Source of the DNA: Pseudomonas putida
Lineage (GTDB): Bacteria > Pseudomonadota > Gammaproteobacteria > Pseudomonadales > Pseudomonadaceae
DNA: 64,000 nucleotides
Assembly: GCF_003228315.1 (NCBI RefSeq)
Contig: NZ_CP029693.1
Coordinates: 1,426,001 to 1,490,000, forward strand
Direction of reading: 5' to 3'
Shown: positions 8,624 through 16,245 of the stretch, one piece after another
How positions within the stretch are numbered: the stretch's first letter is position 1
Layout of the letters: each line of letters opens with the position of its first letter
Notes under the pieces: model-generated
What the model saw: only the letters and a program-made list of their open reading frames with translations
Databases searched by the model: none
What the model was told of the DNA's origin: nothing
Position numbers and translations under genes: made by a program

Positions 8624-9829
8624 ATGTTCGGAAATAACTACAGATTGACGATACAGCAATGTATTCCAATCACAGCAAGCAATCAGGCTCACCTGGAGCC
8701 AGTGATTGAAAAAAAGAACAGCAATGCATTCACCCCAATGGACCAGGTGCGAGGCCAGAGTGTCAGCAGCATTGAAAAAATGACTCAGCCGTTCGCTCAA
8801 CCCGATGACATGGATTATTTATCACCCTACATGATTGACCTGTTAGGCAAGACAACCACTTTATCCTTCGCAGAAAAAGCACTTCAGACCCCGAGAAAAC
8901 AGTTGCTGGACAGATTGGGCATCGACGACTCACAAGAAAAACAACGCAAGGGAAGGCTATCTGCCGACCAGGTCAATGTTTCCAGATTTTATATTCACCC
9001 CGTCAATCAACAGCCTGTACCACTGACATTGAATGGTTCTCCATTTCTCGAACAAGACCCGACAACTCCGTACTTCAGTGCTCAAAAAATCATTACACCC
9101 GACTTGCGAATACATCGGCAAAACGAAAACACCCATTTACTGGACTTGCTCCGTTGTAAATCCCGCGATGATAGTGAAATTTTTTTTGATACAGCACCGA
9201 TCGAAAGGCTGAAAAATTACAACCACACAGTATTCCAAAACGAATCCCAAAGACATGAAAACGGACCGTCCAACAAAACCGACTATTTTATTGAGATGAC
9301 AGAATACCTGGAGCAAAAGGCCGAGCCTGGGGATTTCATCGTTCAGAACTCACTTGAAAGCAGCAGCGACAAGCACACACCTCATTTCCAGTTCATCCCG
9401 AACCAAGTCTCACTTCCGATCTTCTGCCACGCGCCCGAATATGACCCAGAACTCGAACTACAAATCGCCGACTGGCATCTTCCCGCTGTTTATCAAAGAG
9501 TTGACCTGCAACAATTCGATTGGAGAGAAAAAATCACTCAACTACAGGCGCAGTGCAAGAAGCTGATTGATGATTATCACATCAGTACTACTCCGTTTTT
9601 CAGAATGTTGGAAAACAAGCAGCTTGAGGCTTATCTGGTTTTCAAGAAAGACGGTTCACCCGAGTGGAATATGACACCGGAGGACGCTCAACACACTCCA
9701 GGATGGCTTGAAGCTGGCGGCATTTTTATCGCCAACACCCCCAAGGCTGAAGTCTTCAACCTCAAGGGGGCGCAGGAATATTATGCGGCTTACAGCGTAC
9801 CGGCCGAGCGTATCAACGAGTTGCTTTGA
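8624..9829 (+). CDS. hypothetical protein, unknown family, partner of the preceding gene
   Basis: A 401-residue protein from the ATG at 8624; an in-frame TTG at 8588 would add 12 residues. It is AT-rich like its upstream neighbour and unlike the EamA gene beyond it. No signal peptide, transmembrane helix or known motif is seen. The last ~60 residues form a compact, regular segment ending YSVPAERINELL, a pattern seen at the ends of several small enzymatic domains, but I cannot assign one. The stop lies only 3 bases from the stop of the convergent EamA gene, with no terminator hairpin between them. Confidence 0.75.
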   Translation: MFGNNYRLTIQQCIPITASNQAHLEPVIEKKNSNAFTPMDQVRGQSVSSIEKMTQPFAQPDDMDYLSPYMIDLLGKTTTLSFAEKALQTPRKQLLDRLGIDDSQEKQRKGRLSADQVNVSRFYIHPVNQQPVPLTLNGSPFLEQDPTTPYFSAQKIITPDLRIHRQNENTHLLDLLRCKSRDDSEIFFDTAPIERLKNYNHTVFQNESQRHENGPSNKTDYFIEMTEYLEQKAEPGDFIVQNSLESSSDKHTPHFQFIPNQVSLPIFCHAPEYDPELELQIADWHLPAVYQRVDLQQFDWREKITQLQAQCKKLIDDYHISTTPFFRMLENKQLEAYLVFKKDGSPEWNMTPEDAQHTPGWLEAGGIFIANTPKAEVFNLKGAQEYYAAYSVPAERINELL

Positions 9830-9832
9830 CAC

Positions 9833-10726
9833 TCACTGTGCGACAACTTTGCGGAGTTTCAGGCTCCAGCCCTGCTGCATCCCTGCAGCGGCCAGCAAAA
9901 TCGCCGCTACACCTATCCATTGCAGCAGCTCCAGACGGTGACCAAAGGCAAACCAGTCAACGAAAATCGCCGCGATCGGGTAGATGAACGACAGTGCGCC
10001 GGTCAATGCGGTGGGCAGTTTCTGGATGGCGCCGTACAACAGCACGTACATCACACCGGTGTGCACGACCCCCAAAGTCACCAAGCTGACCCAGGCACTC
10101 GGCGCCTGTGGCAGCGCGGAAAAGTGCGCGAATGGCGCGAGCAACAGCACGCCGGTGCTGACCTGAATCAGCGCGATCAGATGCGGCGGTGTGCCGGTCA
10201 GGCGCTTGATGATCAATGCCGCAATCGCGTAGAGGAATGCAGCGCCCAGTGCCAACACGATGCCGATCAAGTATTGGTCGCCACTTTCGCTCTGCCCGCC
10301 ATGGGCGCTGACGATCGCCAGCATGCCGAGGAACGAAACGCCCAGCCACGACAGTTTCTGCAGGGTGATTTTCTCGTTGAGGAACACAGCGGCCAGGCCC
10401 ACGAGCATGAATGGTTGGACGTTGTAGACCGCGGTGCCAATGGAAATCGAGGCACGGGAGTAGGAAGCGAACAAAAATACCCAGTTACCAACAATCGCCA
10501 CACCGCTGATCACCGCCAAGAGGAAGGTGGTACGGGTCAGGATGCCCGGGCGCAGAAAACCGAATGCCGCGCAAATCAGCAACAACGTGCCGGCACCGAA
10601 CAGGCAGCGCCAGAACACCACGTCCAGCACCGGTTGCCCGGACACCAGCACAAACCAGCCGATGGTGCCGGAAATCAGCATGGCGGCGGTCATTTCGAAC
10701 GAGCCACGGCGTATTGTCTTGTCCAT
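9833..10726 (-). CDS. EamA/DMT family transporter
   Basis: A 297-residue inner-membrane protein with about ten hydrophobic helices in two repeated EamA halves (the second starts near ALGAAFLYAIAALIIKRL). Family members are drug/metabolite or amino-acid exporters. The start at MDKTIRR follows AGAGGAG at good spacing; longer upstream coding is not family-like. It is divergent from an Lrp/AsnC regulator 135 bases away, the classic arrangement in which the regulator controls the exporter, suggesting an amino-acid-like substrate. Confidence 0.88.
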   Translation of the reverse strand: MDKTIRRGSFEMTAAMLISGTIGWFVLVSGQPVLDVVFWRCLFGAGTLLLICAAFGFLRPGILTRTTFLLAVISGVAIVGNWVFLFASYSRASISIGTAVYNVQPFMLVGLAAVFLNEKITLQKLSWLGVSFLGMLAIVSAHGGQSESGDQYLIGIVLALGAAFLYAIAALIIKRLTGTPPHLIALIQVSTGVLLLAPFAHFSALPQAPSAWVSLVTLGVVHTGVMYVLLYGAIQKLPTALTGALSFIYPIAAIFVDWFAFGHRLELLQWIGVAAILLAAAGMQQGWSLKLRKVVAQ

Positions 10727-10861
10727 CTTTGGACTCCTCTGTTGATGGGCAAAGTATGCCAATCCCCCGAGGCGCTTCTCCAGCGCATAAATCAGGCTAA
10801 ACTCGGCATCTGCCTTTTTTATCAAGGCCATTTCAGAAAATTGCCTAATTGAGGTTTCGCC

Positions 10862-11299
10862 ATGACCGATGATATCGACCAGGTGCTGATCAGCGCCTTG
10901 ATGGAAGACTCGCGGCGCTCGCTCAAGGCGTTGGCGCAGATCAGCGGATTGTCATCGCCCAGTGTTGCCGAGCGCCTGCGGCGCCTGGAAGAACGTGGCG
11001 TGCTCAAGGGTTATACCGTCGACATCGACCCCAAATGCTTCGGCTATCAACTCCAGGCCATCGTGCGTGTCCGCCCGTTGCCGGGGCAGTTGCAGGAGGT
11101 GGAGCGGCAGATCATGGCGATCCCTGAATTCACCGAGTGCGACAAGGTCACCGGAGAGGACTGTTTCATCGCGCGCCTGCACGTACGCTCGATGGAGCAG
11201 TTGGACACCCTGCTCGATCGCCTCAATACGCTGGCGGAAACCAACACCGCGATCGTCAAGAAAACCCCGGTCAAACGCCGTTTGCCGCCCATGGCATGA
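10862..11299 (+). CDS. Lrp/AsnC family transcriptional regulator
   Basis: A 145-residue regulator with the expected two parts: an N-terminal helix-turn-helix (about residues 5-60, ALAQISGLSSPSVAERLRRL) and a C-terminal RAM/ligand-binding domain (about 65-135, IVRVRPLPGQL...). It would bind DNA as an oligomer and sense an amino acid. It lies divergent from the EamA exporter, its most likely target, and is followed by a strong hairpin terminator. Confidence 0.93.
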   Translation: MTDDIDQVLISALMEDSRRSLKALAQISGLSSPSVAERLRRLEERGVLKGYTVDIDPKCFGYQLQAIVRVRPLPGQLQEVERQIMAIPEFTECDKVTGEDCFIARLHVRSMEQLDTLLDRLNTLAETNTAIVKKTPVKRRLPPMA

Positions 11300-11324
11300 G
11301 TCTTCGTTCAAATCGCAGGCAATA

Positions 11325-11348
11325 AAAAACCCGCCGAAGCGGGTTTTT
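11325..11348. terminator. bidirectional rho-independent terminator
   Basis: Perfect stem AACCCGC / GCGGGTT with a CGAA tetraloop, flanked by an A-run on the left and a T-run on the right. It sits between the convergent Lrp and BI-1 genes and can serve both. Confidence 0.92.
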
Positions 11349-11365
11349 CATAACAAGGCTGACGA

Positions 11366-12037
11366 TCAGTCATCGCGGCCCATGATGCCGAACAGCTGCA
11401 ACAGGCTGACGAACAGGTTGTAGATCGATACATACAGGCTGATGGTGGCCATGATGTAGTTACGTTCGCCGCCATGGATGATGGCGCTGGTCTGGAACAG
11501 GATGCAGACCGAGGAGAACAGCACGAAACCTGCGCTGATCGCCAGTTGCAGCCCGCTGATCTGGAAGAAGAAGCTCGCCAGAGTCGCACCCAGCAGGACA
11601 AAGAAACCTGCGGTGATGAAACCGCCGAGGAAGCTCATGTCCTTGCGGGTGATCAGCACGTAGGCCGACAGACCGCCGAACACCAATGCCGTCATCGCGA
11701 ACGCCGAGCTGACAACTTCAGCGCCGCCCTGCATGCCTAGGTAACGATTGAGGATCGGGCCGAGCAGGAAACCCATGAAACCGGTCAGGGCAAATGCCGA
11801 CACCAGGCCCCAGGCGGAATCACGGAGTTTGTTGGTGAGGAAGAAAAGACCGTAGAAGCCGATCAGCACCACGAATATGTTCGGATAGCCAACACGCATC
11901 TGCTGGGCGACGTAGGCGGTGATACCGCTGAAAGCCAGGGTCAGGGCGAGCAAGCCGTAAGTGTTGCGCAGGACGCGGCTAACCTCTAGCTGCTCAGCCT
12001 GCAAGCTGTTATTAACTGCGTAATCCTGTTCGCGCAT
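11366..12037 (-). CDS. Bax inhibitor-1 / YccA family membrane protein
   Basis: A 223-residue protein with seven or so hydrophobic segments and the BI-1 signatures RNTYGLLALTL near the N terminus and IHGGERNYIMATISLYVSIYN near the C terminus. In E. coli YccA is a substrate and modulator of the FtsH protease in the inner membrane. The start is supported by AGGAG upstream. It lies just upstream (divergently) of the tRNA-Ser gene and looks like core chromosome. Confidence 0.93.
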   Translation of the reverse strand: MREQDYAVNNSLQAEQLEVSRVLRNTYGLLALTLAFSGITAYVAQQMRVGYPNIFVVLIGFYGLFFLTNKLRDSAWGLVSAFALTGFMGFLLGPILNRYLGMQGGAEVVSSAFAMTALVFGGLSAYVLITRKDMSFLGGFITAGFFVLLGATLASFFFQISGLQLAISAGFVLFSSVCILFQTSAIIHGGERNYIMATISLYVSIYNLFVSLLQLFGIMGRDD

Positions 12038-12160
12038 GGCGACACTCCTGTTGGTTTGTAACGTTCAGACGCAAAGATCATAACAGACGCTCTGTAACAA
12101 GCTATGCAGAGAGTTTGACAGTGTGTTTCATTCAGGTATTATGGCGCCCGCAACAGAAAC

Positions 12161-12248
12161 GGAGGTGTGGCCGAGTGGTTTAAGGCAACGGTCTTGAAAA
12201 CCGTCGACTGTAACAGGTCCATGAGTTCGAATCCCATCGCCTCCGCCA
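12161..12248 (+). tRNA. tRNA-Ser (anticodon UGA)
   Basis: An 88-base class II tRNA: acceptor GGAGGTG pairs with CGCCTCC, the anticodon loop reads CTTGAAA (anticodon TGA), a long variable arm follows, the T loop has TTCGAAT and CCA is encoded. The gene is intact. Its 3' end from base 12,235 is duplicated at 54,414, marking it as the integration site of the island. Confidence 0.96.
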
Positions 12249-12296
12249 TCTTTATACGACAAAGCCCTGATTATTCAGGGCTTTGTCGTTTCTGGC
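12235..12296 (+). repeat. candidate att site, left (tRNA-Ser 3' end plus terminator)
   Basis: A 62-base segment beginning in the 3' strand of the tRNA T stem and running through CCA and the tRNA terminator. It recurs in direct orientation at 54414-54475 with a single difference (T at 12253, C at 54432). Weaker similarity continues about 20 bases beyond. This is the pattern left by site-specific integration at a tRNA 3' end. Confidence 0.85.
12258..12290 (+). terminator. tRNA-Ser terminator
   Basis: Perfect 13-base stem GACAAAGCCCTGA / TCAGGGCTTTGTC with a TTAT loop, followed by GTTTC. It terminates tRNA-Ser transcription and is included in the duplicated att segment. Confidence 0.88.
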
Positions 12297-12487
12297 TCCT
12301 GCAAAAACCTCCCAGCCCATACCTTAACCTCGGGCTTTACCTGTGCTCAGACAGGCTTCGCCGGCTACCATACGATCGCCCGCCAGCATGTGTCGATGCC
12401 TGCCGATTAGCTTTTGGTTTACGAACCACTTCGACGGGCACTCATATCCGCACCTGCCCTGTGATAGCCTTTTTGGCCTGAACGCTT

Positions 12488-12517
12488 ATGGTCATCCTCA
12501 TCCTTGAGGATGACCAT
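12488..12517. other. perfect inverted repeat (hairpin) near island left end
   Basis: ATGGTCATCCTCA and its exact complement TGAGGATGACCAT are separated by TCCT. There is no T-run, so it is not an obvious terminator. It lies 30 bases upstream of the truncated XRE regulator and could be that gene's operator or part of a former mobile-element end. Confidence 0.7.
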
Positions 12518-12546
12518 GTCAGTACATCGGGACTCAGGAAGCCTTT

Positions 12547-12639
12547 ATGTCAGTCAAAAATGCTGTAGCAGTCGTACTGAGGGCGATGCGAAAGGCTCGA
12601 GGACTGTCTCAGAAGAACCTGGCAACGGGGATCGAATGA
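12547..12639 (+). pseudogene. truncated XRE family HTH regulator
   Basis: An ATG opens a 30-codon frame (begins MSVKNAVAVVLRAMRKARG, then LSQKNLA) that matches the start of a Cro/C1-type helix-turn-helix domain and stops at TGA in the middle of that domain. The sequence then passes directly into an IS30 transposase fragment in another frame. It is a remnant, not a functional regulator. Confidence 0.75.
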
Positions 12640-12811
12640 GAACACCAACGGGTTTTTAAGGCAGTACTTCCCGAATGGGACGGACCTGGCGGAGCATTCG
12701 CAAACCACGCTCAATGAAGTGGCAAGGCAGCTGAACAGCCGCCCCCGGAAAACACTAAACTACGAAACGCCCGCTGAACGATTTAGCCAATCTGTTGCGT
12801 CGACCGGTTGA
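12638..12811 (+). pseudogene. IS30 family transposase, C-terminal remnant
   Basis: A 57-codon frame begins ENTNGFLRQYFPNGTDLAEH, contains LNSRPRKTLNYETPAERF and ends ASTG-stop, which is the C-terminal end of IS30-family transposases. The rest of the gene is absent, so the IS is dead. The fusion with the XRE fragment suggests the IS inserted into that gene and was later deleted. The following stretch to 13037 contains no convincing gene. Confidence 0.85.
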
Positions 12812-13037
12812 ATCCACAGCCAAAAGCGGTCACTGCCACCTTCCGGGCATGTAGCGCCACCCTAGCCCGCAGCCTTGCTACATCTGCCTCGAGAGCAAAC
12901 GTCAGTGTAACGGCTGCGGCCAGCTCCTCTGGACTGGAATCCCTGTTGCTGGAGCCTTTGAAAACCGATGCCAGTAAGCTCCTGCAAAAAGGAATGCACG
13001 GAAAGTCAGCGAAAGTCATTGCATTAACAGGCGTCGG

Positions 13038-13460
13038 TCAAGGTTTGATATTTTTAAACTCATTGAGCAAAGCCAGAAGCTGCTGCATTTTTTCCGCACC
13101 AAATTGCTCCTCAATCTTGAGGTAGTTGCCCTCCATGCCGTCACTCATGGAGACAAAGCACTGCTGACCGCGCTCTGTGAGCGCCACGAGAACCCTTCGT
13201 TGATCCTCGCTGGATTTCTGCCGACGCACCAGACCATCTCGCTCCAGACGCGTCAAAACTCCAGTCATGCTCGGCTTTAGAATGCATGCCTGGTGCGCAA
13301 GCTGATGACTTTCAAGCTCGCCCTGCTGGCGCAGTATCCGAATGATCCGCCACTGCTGTTCAGTCAGGTCGTGTTTGTTGAGAGCCGGGCGGAAGAAAGC
13401 CATTGCGGCCTCGCGAGCCTGCAATAAGGTCAGCGTCAGTGAAGGTCTGGGGTTAGCCAT
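13038..13460 (-). CDS. hpaR: MarR family regulator HpaR (copy 1)
   Basis: A 140-residue MarR protein: PRPSLTLTLLQAREAAM, then EQQWRIIRIL and ILKPSMTGVLTRLERDGLV (recognition helix and wing). These match HpaR, the repressor of homoprotocatechuate degradation that is released by the aromatic acid substrate. The start was set at MANPRPS because HpaR proteins begin there; the frame extends upstream without family sequence. Its promoter region contains a site resembling those near the hpa operon (13541-13552). A close paralog lies at 22171-22593 at the other end of the operon. Confidence 0.88.
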   Translation of the reverse strand: MANPRPSLTLTLLQAREAAMAFFRPALNKHDLTEQQWRIIRILRQQGELESHQLAHQACILKPSMTGVLTRLERDGLVRRQKSSEDQRRVLVALTERGQQCFVSMSDGMEGNYLKIEEQFGAEKMQQLLALLNEFKNIKP

Positions 13461-13540
13461 GATCGAACTACTTGATTGGGCAAGTCGGCAGCTTAGTGTC
13501 GCCAGCCAACGGGTGCAAGCGGCGGACCCGCGCTCGCTTA

Positions 13541-13552
13541 TTATCTTGTTAA
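13541..13552. promoter_or_regulatory. candidate HpaR operator (upstream of hpaR copy 1)
   Basis: TTATCTTGTTAA; its complement TTAACAAGATAA differs at two positions from the TTAACATATTAA site in the hpaA-hpaG1 promoter region. Assignment rests on this similarity and location only. Confidence 0.4.
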
Positions 13553-13711
13553 CCATTTTCCGTCTTGGATCAACCCGACATTGCCTGGCAGCAACGCGCC
13601 TGTGAAAAGTGCAATCGGTTCCCTGTAAAAGCCATTCTGTCGCAGCGCGGTGGTGGTCATGATGATCCGTACAAGATCAACCCGACCAAGGCCCAAAAGC
13701 CTATGCCCCGC

Positions 13712-14617
13712 TCAACGCAAACCCGATTGGCGCTGGCGATACTCCCCCGGTGTCAACTGCACGTGGCGCTGGAAGAATCGACTGAAATAGGCCGGGTCCT
13801 TGAACCCCAGCTGATAGCAGATTTCATTGGCAGAGCCGCCGGTAAACAACAGCAGTCGTTTCGCTTCCTGGATCAAGCGCTCCATGATCAGGCGCTTGGA
13901 AGGCAGGTCGGCGATCCGTCGGCACACATCGTTGAGTCGTGCTTCGGTAACCCCGATGCCTTCAGCGTAACGCGACAACGGCCAGTGTTGCTGGTAGTGG
14001 GCTTCGATCAATTCATTGAAGCGGTGGAAGATTTTCAGGTCTTCGTGCCTTGCTGGCGAGGCTTTCAACGAGTTGGGACACAGTCGCAGCAGACTGATCA
14101 TGATCAATCGCGTCAAGCCGTCCAGGGCAGAACTGCGTCCCGGACGTTCAGTCACGACCTCCTCGCTCAGCTCCTCGAACAAATATTCAAGACGGCGCAC
14201 CTCAGCGGCATATTCCGGCCCAAGGCGAGACAGCGCGACACACACAGCCGGAAACTGTGCCCCAGCAGGCGCCAGGCTGGAATCGGCATCGATCAATTGC
14301 CACACCAGTTGCTGACGCACCGTCAACACGTGCCCGTCACTGTCGGCCTCAGTCACGAAGGAATGAGGAATGGTCGGTGGCGTCAGGAAGAACATCGGCC
14401 CGGACTCAACGTATTGCTGATCGTCCAGGTACACCCGCACCGTGCCGCTTTTCACGTAGTGAACTTGGAAGAACCGGTCATGCCGGTGAACAGGCATATT
14501 TCGACCGAAGAAACCCGCCAGGTTACCCAGCTTGTCGTAATGGACTTCAGCGTCGCTGTAGCGCTGGTCGTACACCTGGCCAATGTTGATGTTCGGGATC
14601 GGTTGCCGGTCGGTCAT
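13712..14617 (-). CDS. hpaA: AraC family activator HpaA of 4-hydroxyphenylacetate catabolism
   Basis: A 301-residue AraC/XylS protein. The N-terminal part (about 10-110) is a cupin-like sensor with MPVHRHDRFFQVHYV; the C-terminal ~100 residues hold two helix-turn-helix units (LSRYAEGIGVTEARLNDVCR and the ANEICYQLGFKDPAYFSRFF signature). In enterobacteria HpaA activates the 4-HPA hydroxylase genes. It is divergent from hpaG1 across a ~180-base promoter region. Here the hydroxylase genes lie ~19 kb away, so HpaA may act on that distant unit as well. Confidence 0.9.
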   Translation of the reverse strand: MTDRQPIPNINIGQVYDQRYSDAEVHYDKLGNLAGFFGRNMPVHRHDRFFQVHYVKSGTVRVYLDDQQYVESGPMFFLTPPTIPHSFVTEADSDGHVLTVRQQLVWQLIDADSSLAPAGAQFPAVCVALSRLGPEYAAEVRRLEYLFEELSEEVVTERPGRSSALDGLTRLIMISLLRLCPNSLKASPARHEDLKIFHRFNELIEAHYQQHWPLSRYAEGIGVTEARLNDVCRRIADLPSKRLIMERLIQEAKRLLLFTGGSANEICYQLGFKDPAYFSRFFQRHVQLTPGEYRQRQSGLR

Positions 14618-14715
14618 TGCTCGCTACTCATTTTCATTCTGATTCAAGCCTTGCAGTCGCCTTCATCCTGCACCGAATTGGGCAAGACAACCACTGTTCG
14701 ACCAGTCTGCCACGC

Positions 14716-14758
14716 TTGACGATAGTTAACATATTAATTATAACTGTTAACACATTAA
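14716..14758 (+). promoter_or_regulatory. hpaG1 promoter with overlapping operator pair
   Basis: A sigma-70-type promoter is readable: -35 TTGACG (14716-14721), 17-base spacer, -10 TATAAC (14739-14744). Two near-identical AT-rich sites overlap it, TTAACATATTAA (14726-14737, inside the spacer) and TTAACACATTAA (14747-14758, at the expected transcription start). Their placement fits repression by a MarR protein such as HpaR. Confidence 0.7.
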
Positions 14759-14798
14759 CAAAATCACAGAGCCTCCAAGGCTCTCCCAGGAGAAAAGC

Positions 14799-15458
14799 AT
14801 GAGCCGCGCCTTGCATGACGTCGCAACCGGCACCCTCGTTGGTGTCGCGCTGAACTATCAGGGATTGCTGAAACAGCGCCTCGCCGAATTCGAACAGCCG
14901 CCTTATCAAAAGCCGCCGGTCAAACCTGTGCTGTTTATCAAGACACCTAACACGCGCAATCAACATGGCGCTCAGGTTGTGCACCCAGGTAATGGCGAAC
15001 GTCTGCAGCCCGGGCCATCCCTTGGCGTCGTCATTGGTACAACAGCAAGCCGCGTCAACGCAGCGCAAGCACTCGATTACGTAGCTGGCTACACCATCGT
15101 CAATGAATACAGCCTGCCGGAAGGCAGCTACTACCGCCCCGCCGTCAAAGCCAAATGCCGTGATGGTTTCTGTGCCATCGGGCCTGAACTGGTACCGACC
15201 GCTCAGCTTTCGGACCCGCACAGCCTGGCCATCACGCTTCATGTAAACGGCGAAGTCCGCCAGCAAAACAACACGGCCAATTTCGTCCGCAACATTCCTC
15301 AGCTGATTGCCGAGATCAGCGAATTCATGACGCTGCATGAGGGCGATGTGCTGATCACCGGCACGCCGGAAGGCCGTGTCGACGTTCAACCAGGCGACAC
15401 CGTCGAAGTCGAAATCAGCGGCCTTGGCCGTCTCGTCAACCACATCGTGGCCGAGTAA
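14799..15458 (+). CDS. hpaG1: homoprotocatechuate degradation isomerase/decarboxylase, N-terminal-type subunit HpaG1
   Basis: A 219-residue fumarylacetoacetate-hydrolase-fold protein. With HpaG2 it forms the OPET decarboxylase / HHDD isomerase step after ring cleavage and oxidation. FAH-fold motifs seen are VLFIKTPNT, the acidic pocket region and ITGTPEGRVDVQPGD near the C terminus. In E. coli the two halves are one fused protein; here they are separate genes 11 bases apart, as usual in Pseudomonas. First gene of the hpa operon. Confidence 0.88.
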   Translation: MSRALHDVATGTLVGVALNYQGLLKQRLAEFEQPPYQKPPVKPVLFIKTPNTRNQHGAQVVHPGNGERLQPGPSLGVVIGTTASRVNAAQALDYVAGYTIVNEYSLPEGSYYRPAVKAKCRDGFCAIGPELVPTAQLSDPHSLAITLHVNGEVRQQNNTANFVRNIPQLIAEISEFMTLHEGDVLITGTPEGRVDVQPGDTVEVEISGLGRLVNHIVAE

Positions 15459-15469
15459 CAGGAGCCTCC

Positions 15470-16240
15470 ATGAAACACGCCCGTATCCGTTTTGAAGGCG
15501 AAGTCCATCTCGTCACTGTCGAAGACAACAACGCCGTACGCCTGGCCGATGGCCGCCTGCTGGCCGAAGATCAGGTGCAATGGCTGCCACCCGCCACGGG
15601 CAGCATGTTCGCCCTGGGCTTGAACTACGCCGATCACGCCGCAGAACTGGCGTTCAAGCCGCCCACCGAGCCATTGGCGTTCATCAAGTCGCCTGGCACC
15701 TACACCGGCCACAACCAGGTGACCTGGCGTCCGGATAACGTTGCTTACATGCACTACGAGTGTGAGCTCGTGGCCGTCATCGGCAAGCCGGCACGCAACG
15801 TCAAACGTGAAGACGCCCTGGAATATTTGGCGGGCTACACGGTGTGCAACGACTACGCGATCCGCGACTACCTGGAAAACTACTACCGCCCAAACCTGCG
15901 GGTTAAGAACCGCGATGCTACGACCCCCGTCGGCCCGTGGATCGTCGACGTCGCCGATGTTCCGGACCCAAGCAACCTGAAACTGCGCACCTGGATCAAC
16001 GGTGAACTGCGCCAGGAAGGTTCGACCTCGGACATGATTTTCGACATCCCTTACCTGATCGAATACCTGTCCAGCTTCATGACCCTGCAACCTGGCGACA
16101 TGATCGCAACCGGCACGCCTGAAGGCCTGGCCGATGTGGTGCCAGGCGATGAAGTGATTGTTGAAGTTGAGGGCGTAGGTCGCCTGGTTAATCGAATTGT
16201 CAGCGAAGCGGAGTTCTTCTCCGCCCGGAAAGAGGCTTGA
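15470..16240 (+). CDS. hpaG2: homoprotocatechuate degradation isomerase/decarboxylase, C-terminal-type subunit HpaG2
   Basis: A 256-residue FAH-fold enzyme, partner of HpaG1. GLNYADHAAEL (about 46-56), FIKSPGTYTGHN and MHYECELVAVIGK carry the metal-binding acids expected of the fold, and ATGTPEGLADVVPGD closes the core. It decarboxylates 5-oxopent-3-ene-1,2,5-tricarboxylate and isomerises the product to 2-oxohept-3-ene-1,7-dioate. It ends 5 bases before hpaE. Confidence 0.9.
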   Translation: MKHARIRFEGEVHLVTVEDNNAVRLADGRLLAEDQVQWLPPATGSMFALGLNYADHAAELAFKPPTEPLAFIKSPGTYTGHNQVTWRPDNVAYMHYECELVAVIGKPARNVKREDALEYLAGYTVCNDYAIRDYLENYYRPNLRVKNRDATTPVGPWIVDVADVPDPSNLKLRTWINGELRQEGSTSDMIFDIPYLIEYLSSFMTLQPGDMIATGTPEGLADVVPGDEVIVEVEGVGRLVNRIVSEAEFFSARKEA

Positions 16241-16245
16241 GCACC

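Noticed and set aside
12167..12481. A 104-codon frame running through tRNA-Ser
   Set aside because: It overlaps the tRNA and its terminator; translation of the tRNA sequence is an artefact.
12812..13037. Short open frames (for example 12783-13019 minus) near the island left end
   Set aside because: Partly overlap the IS30 remnant and give no family signature; more likely debris.
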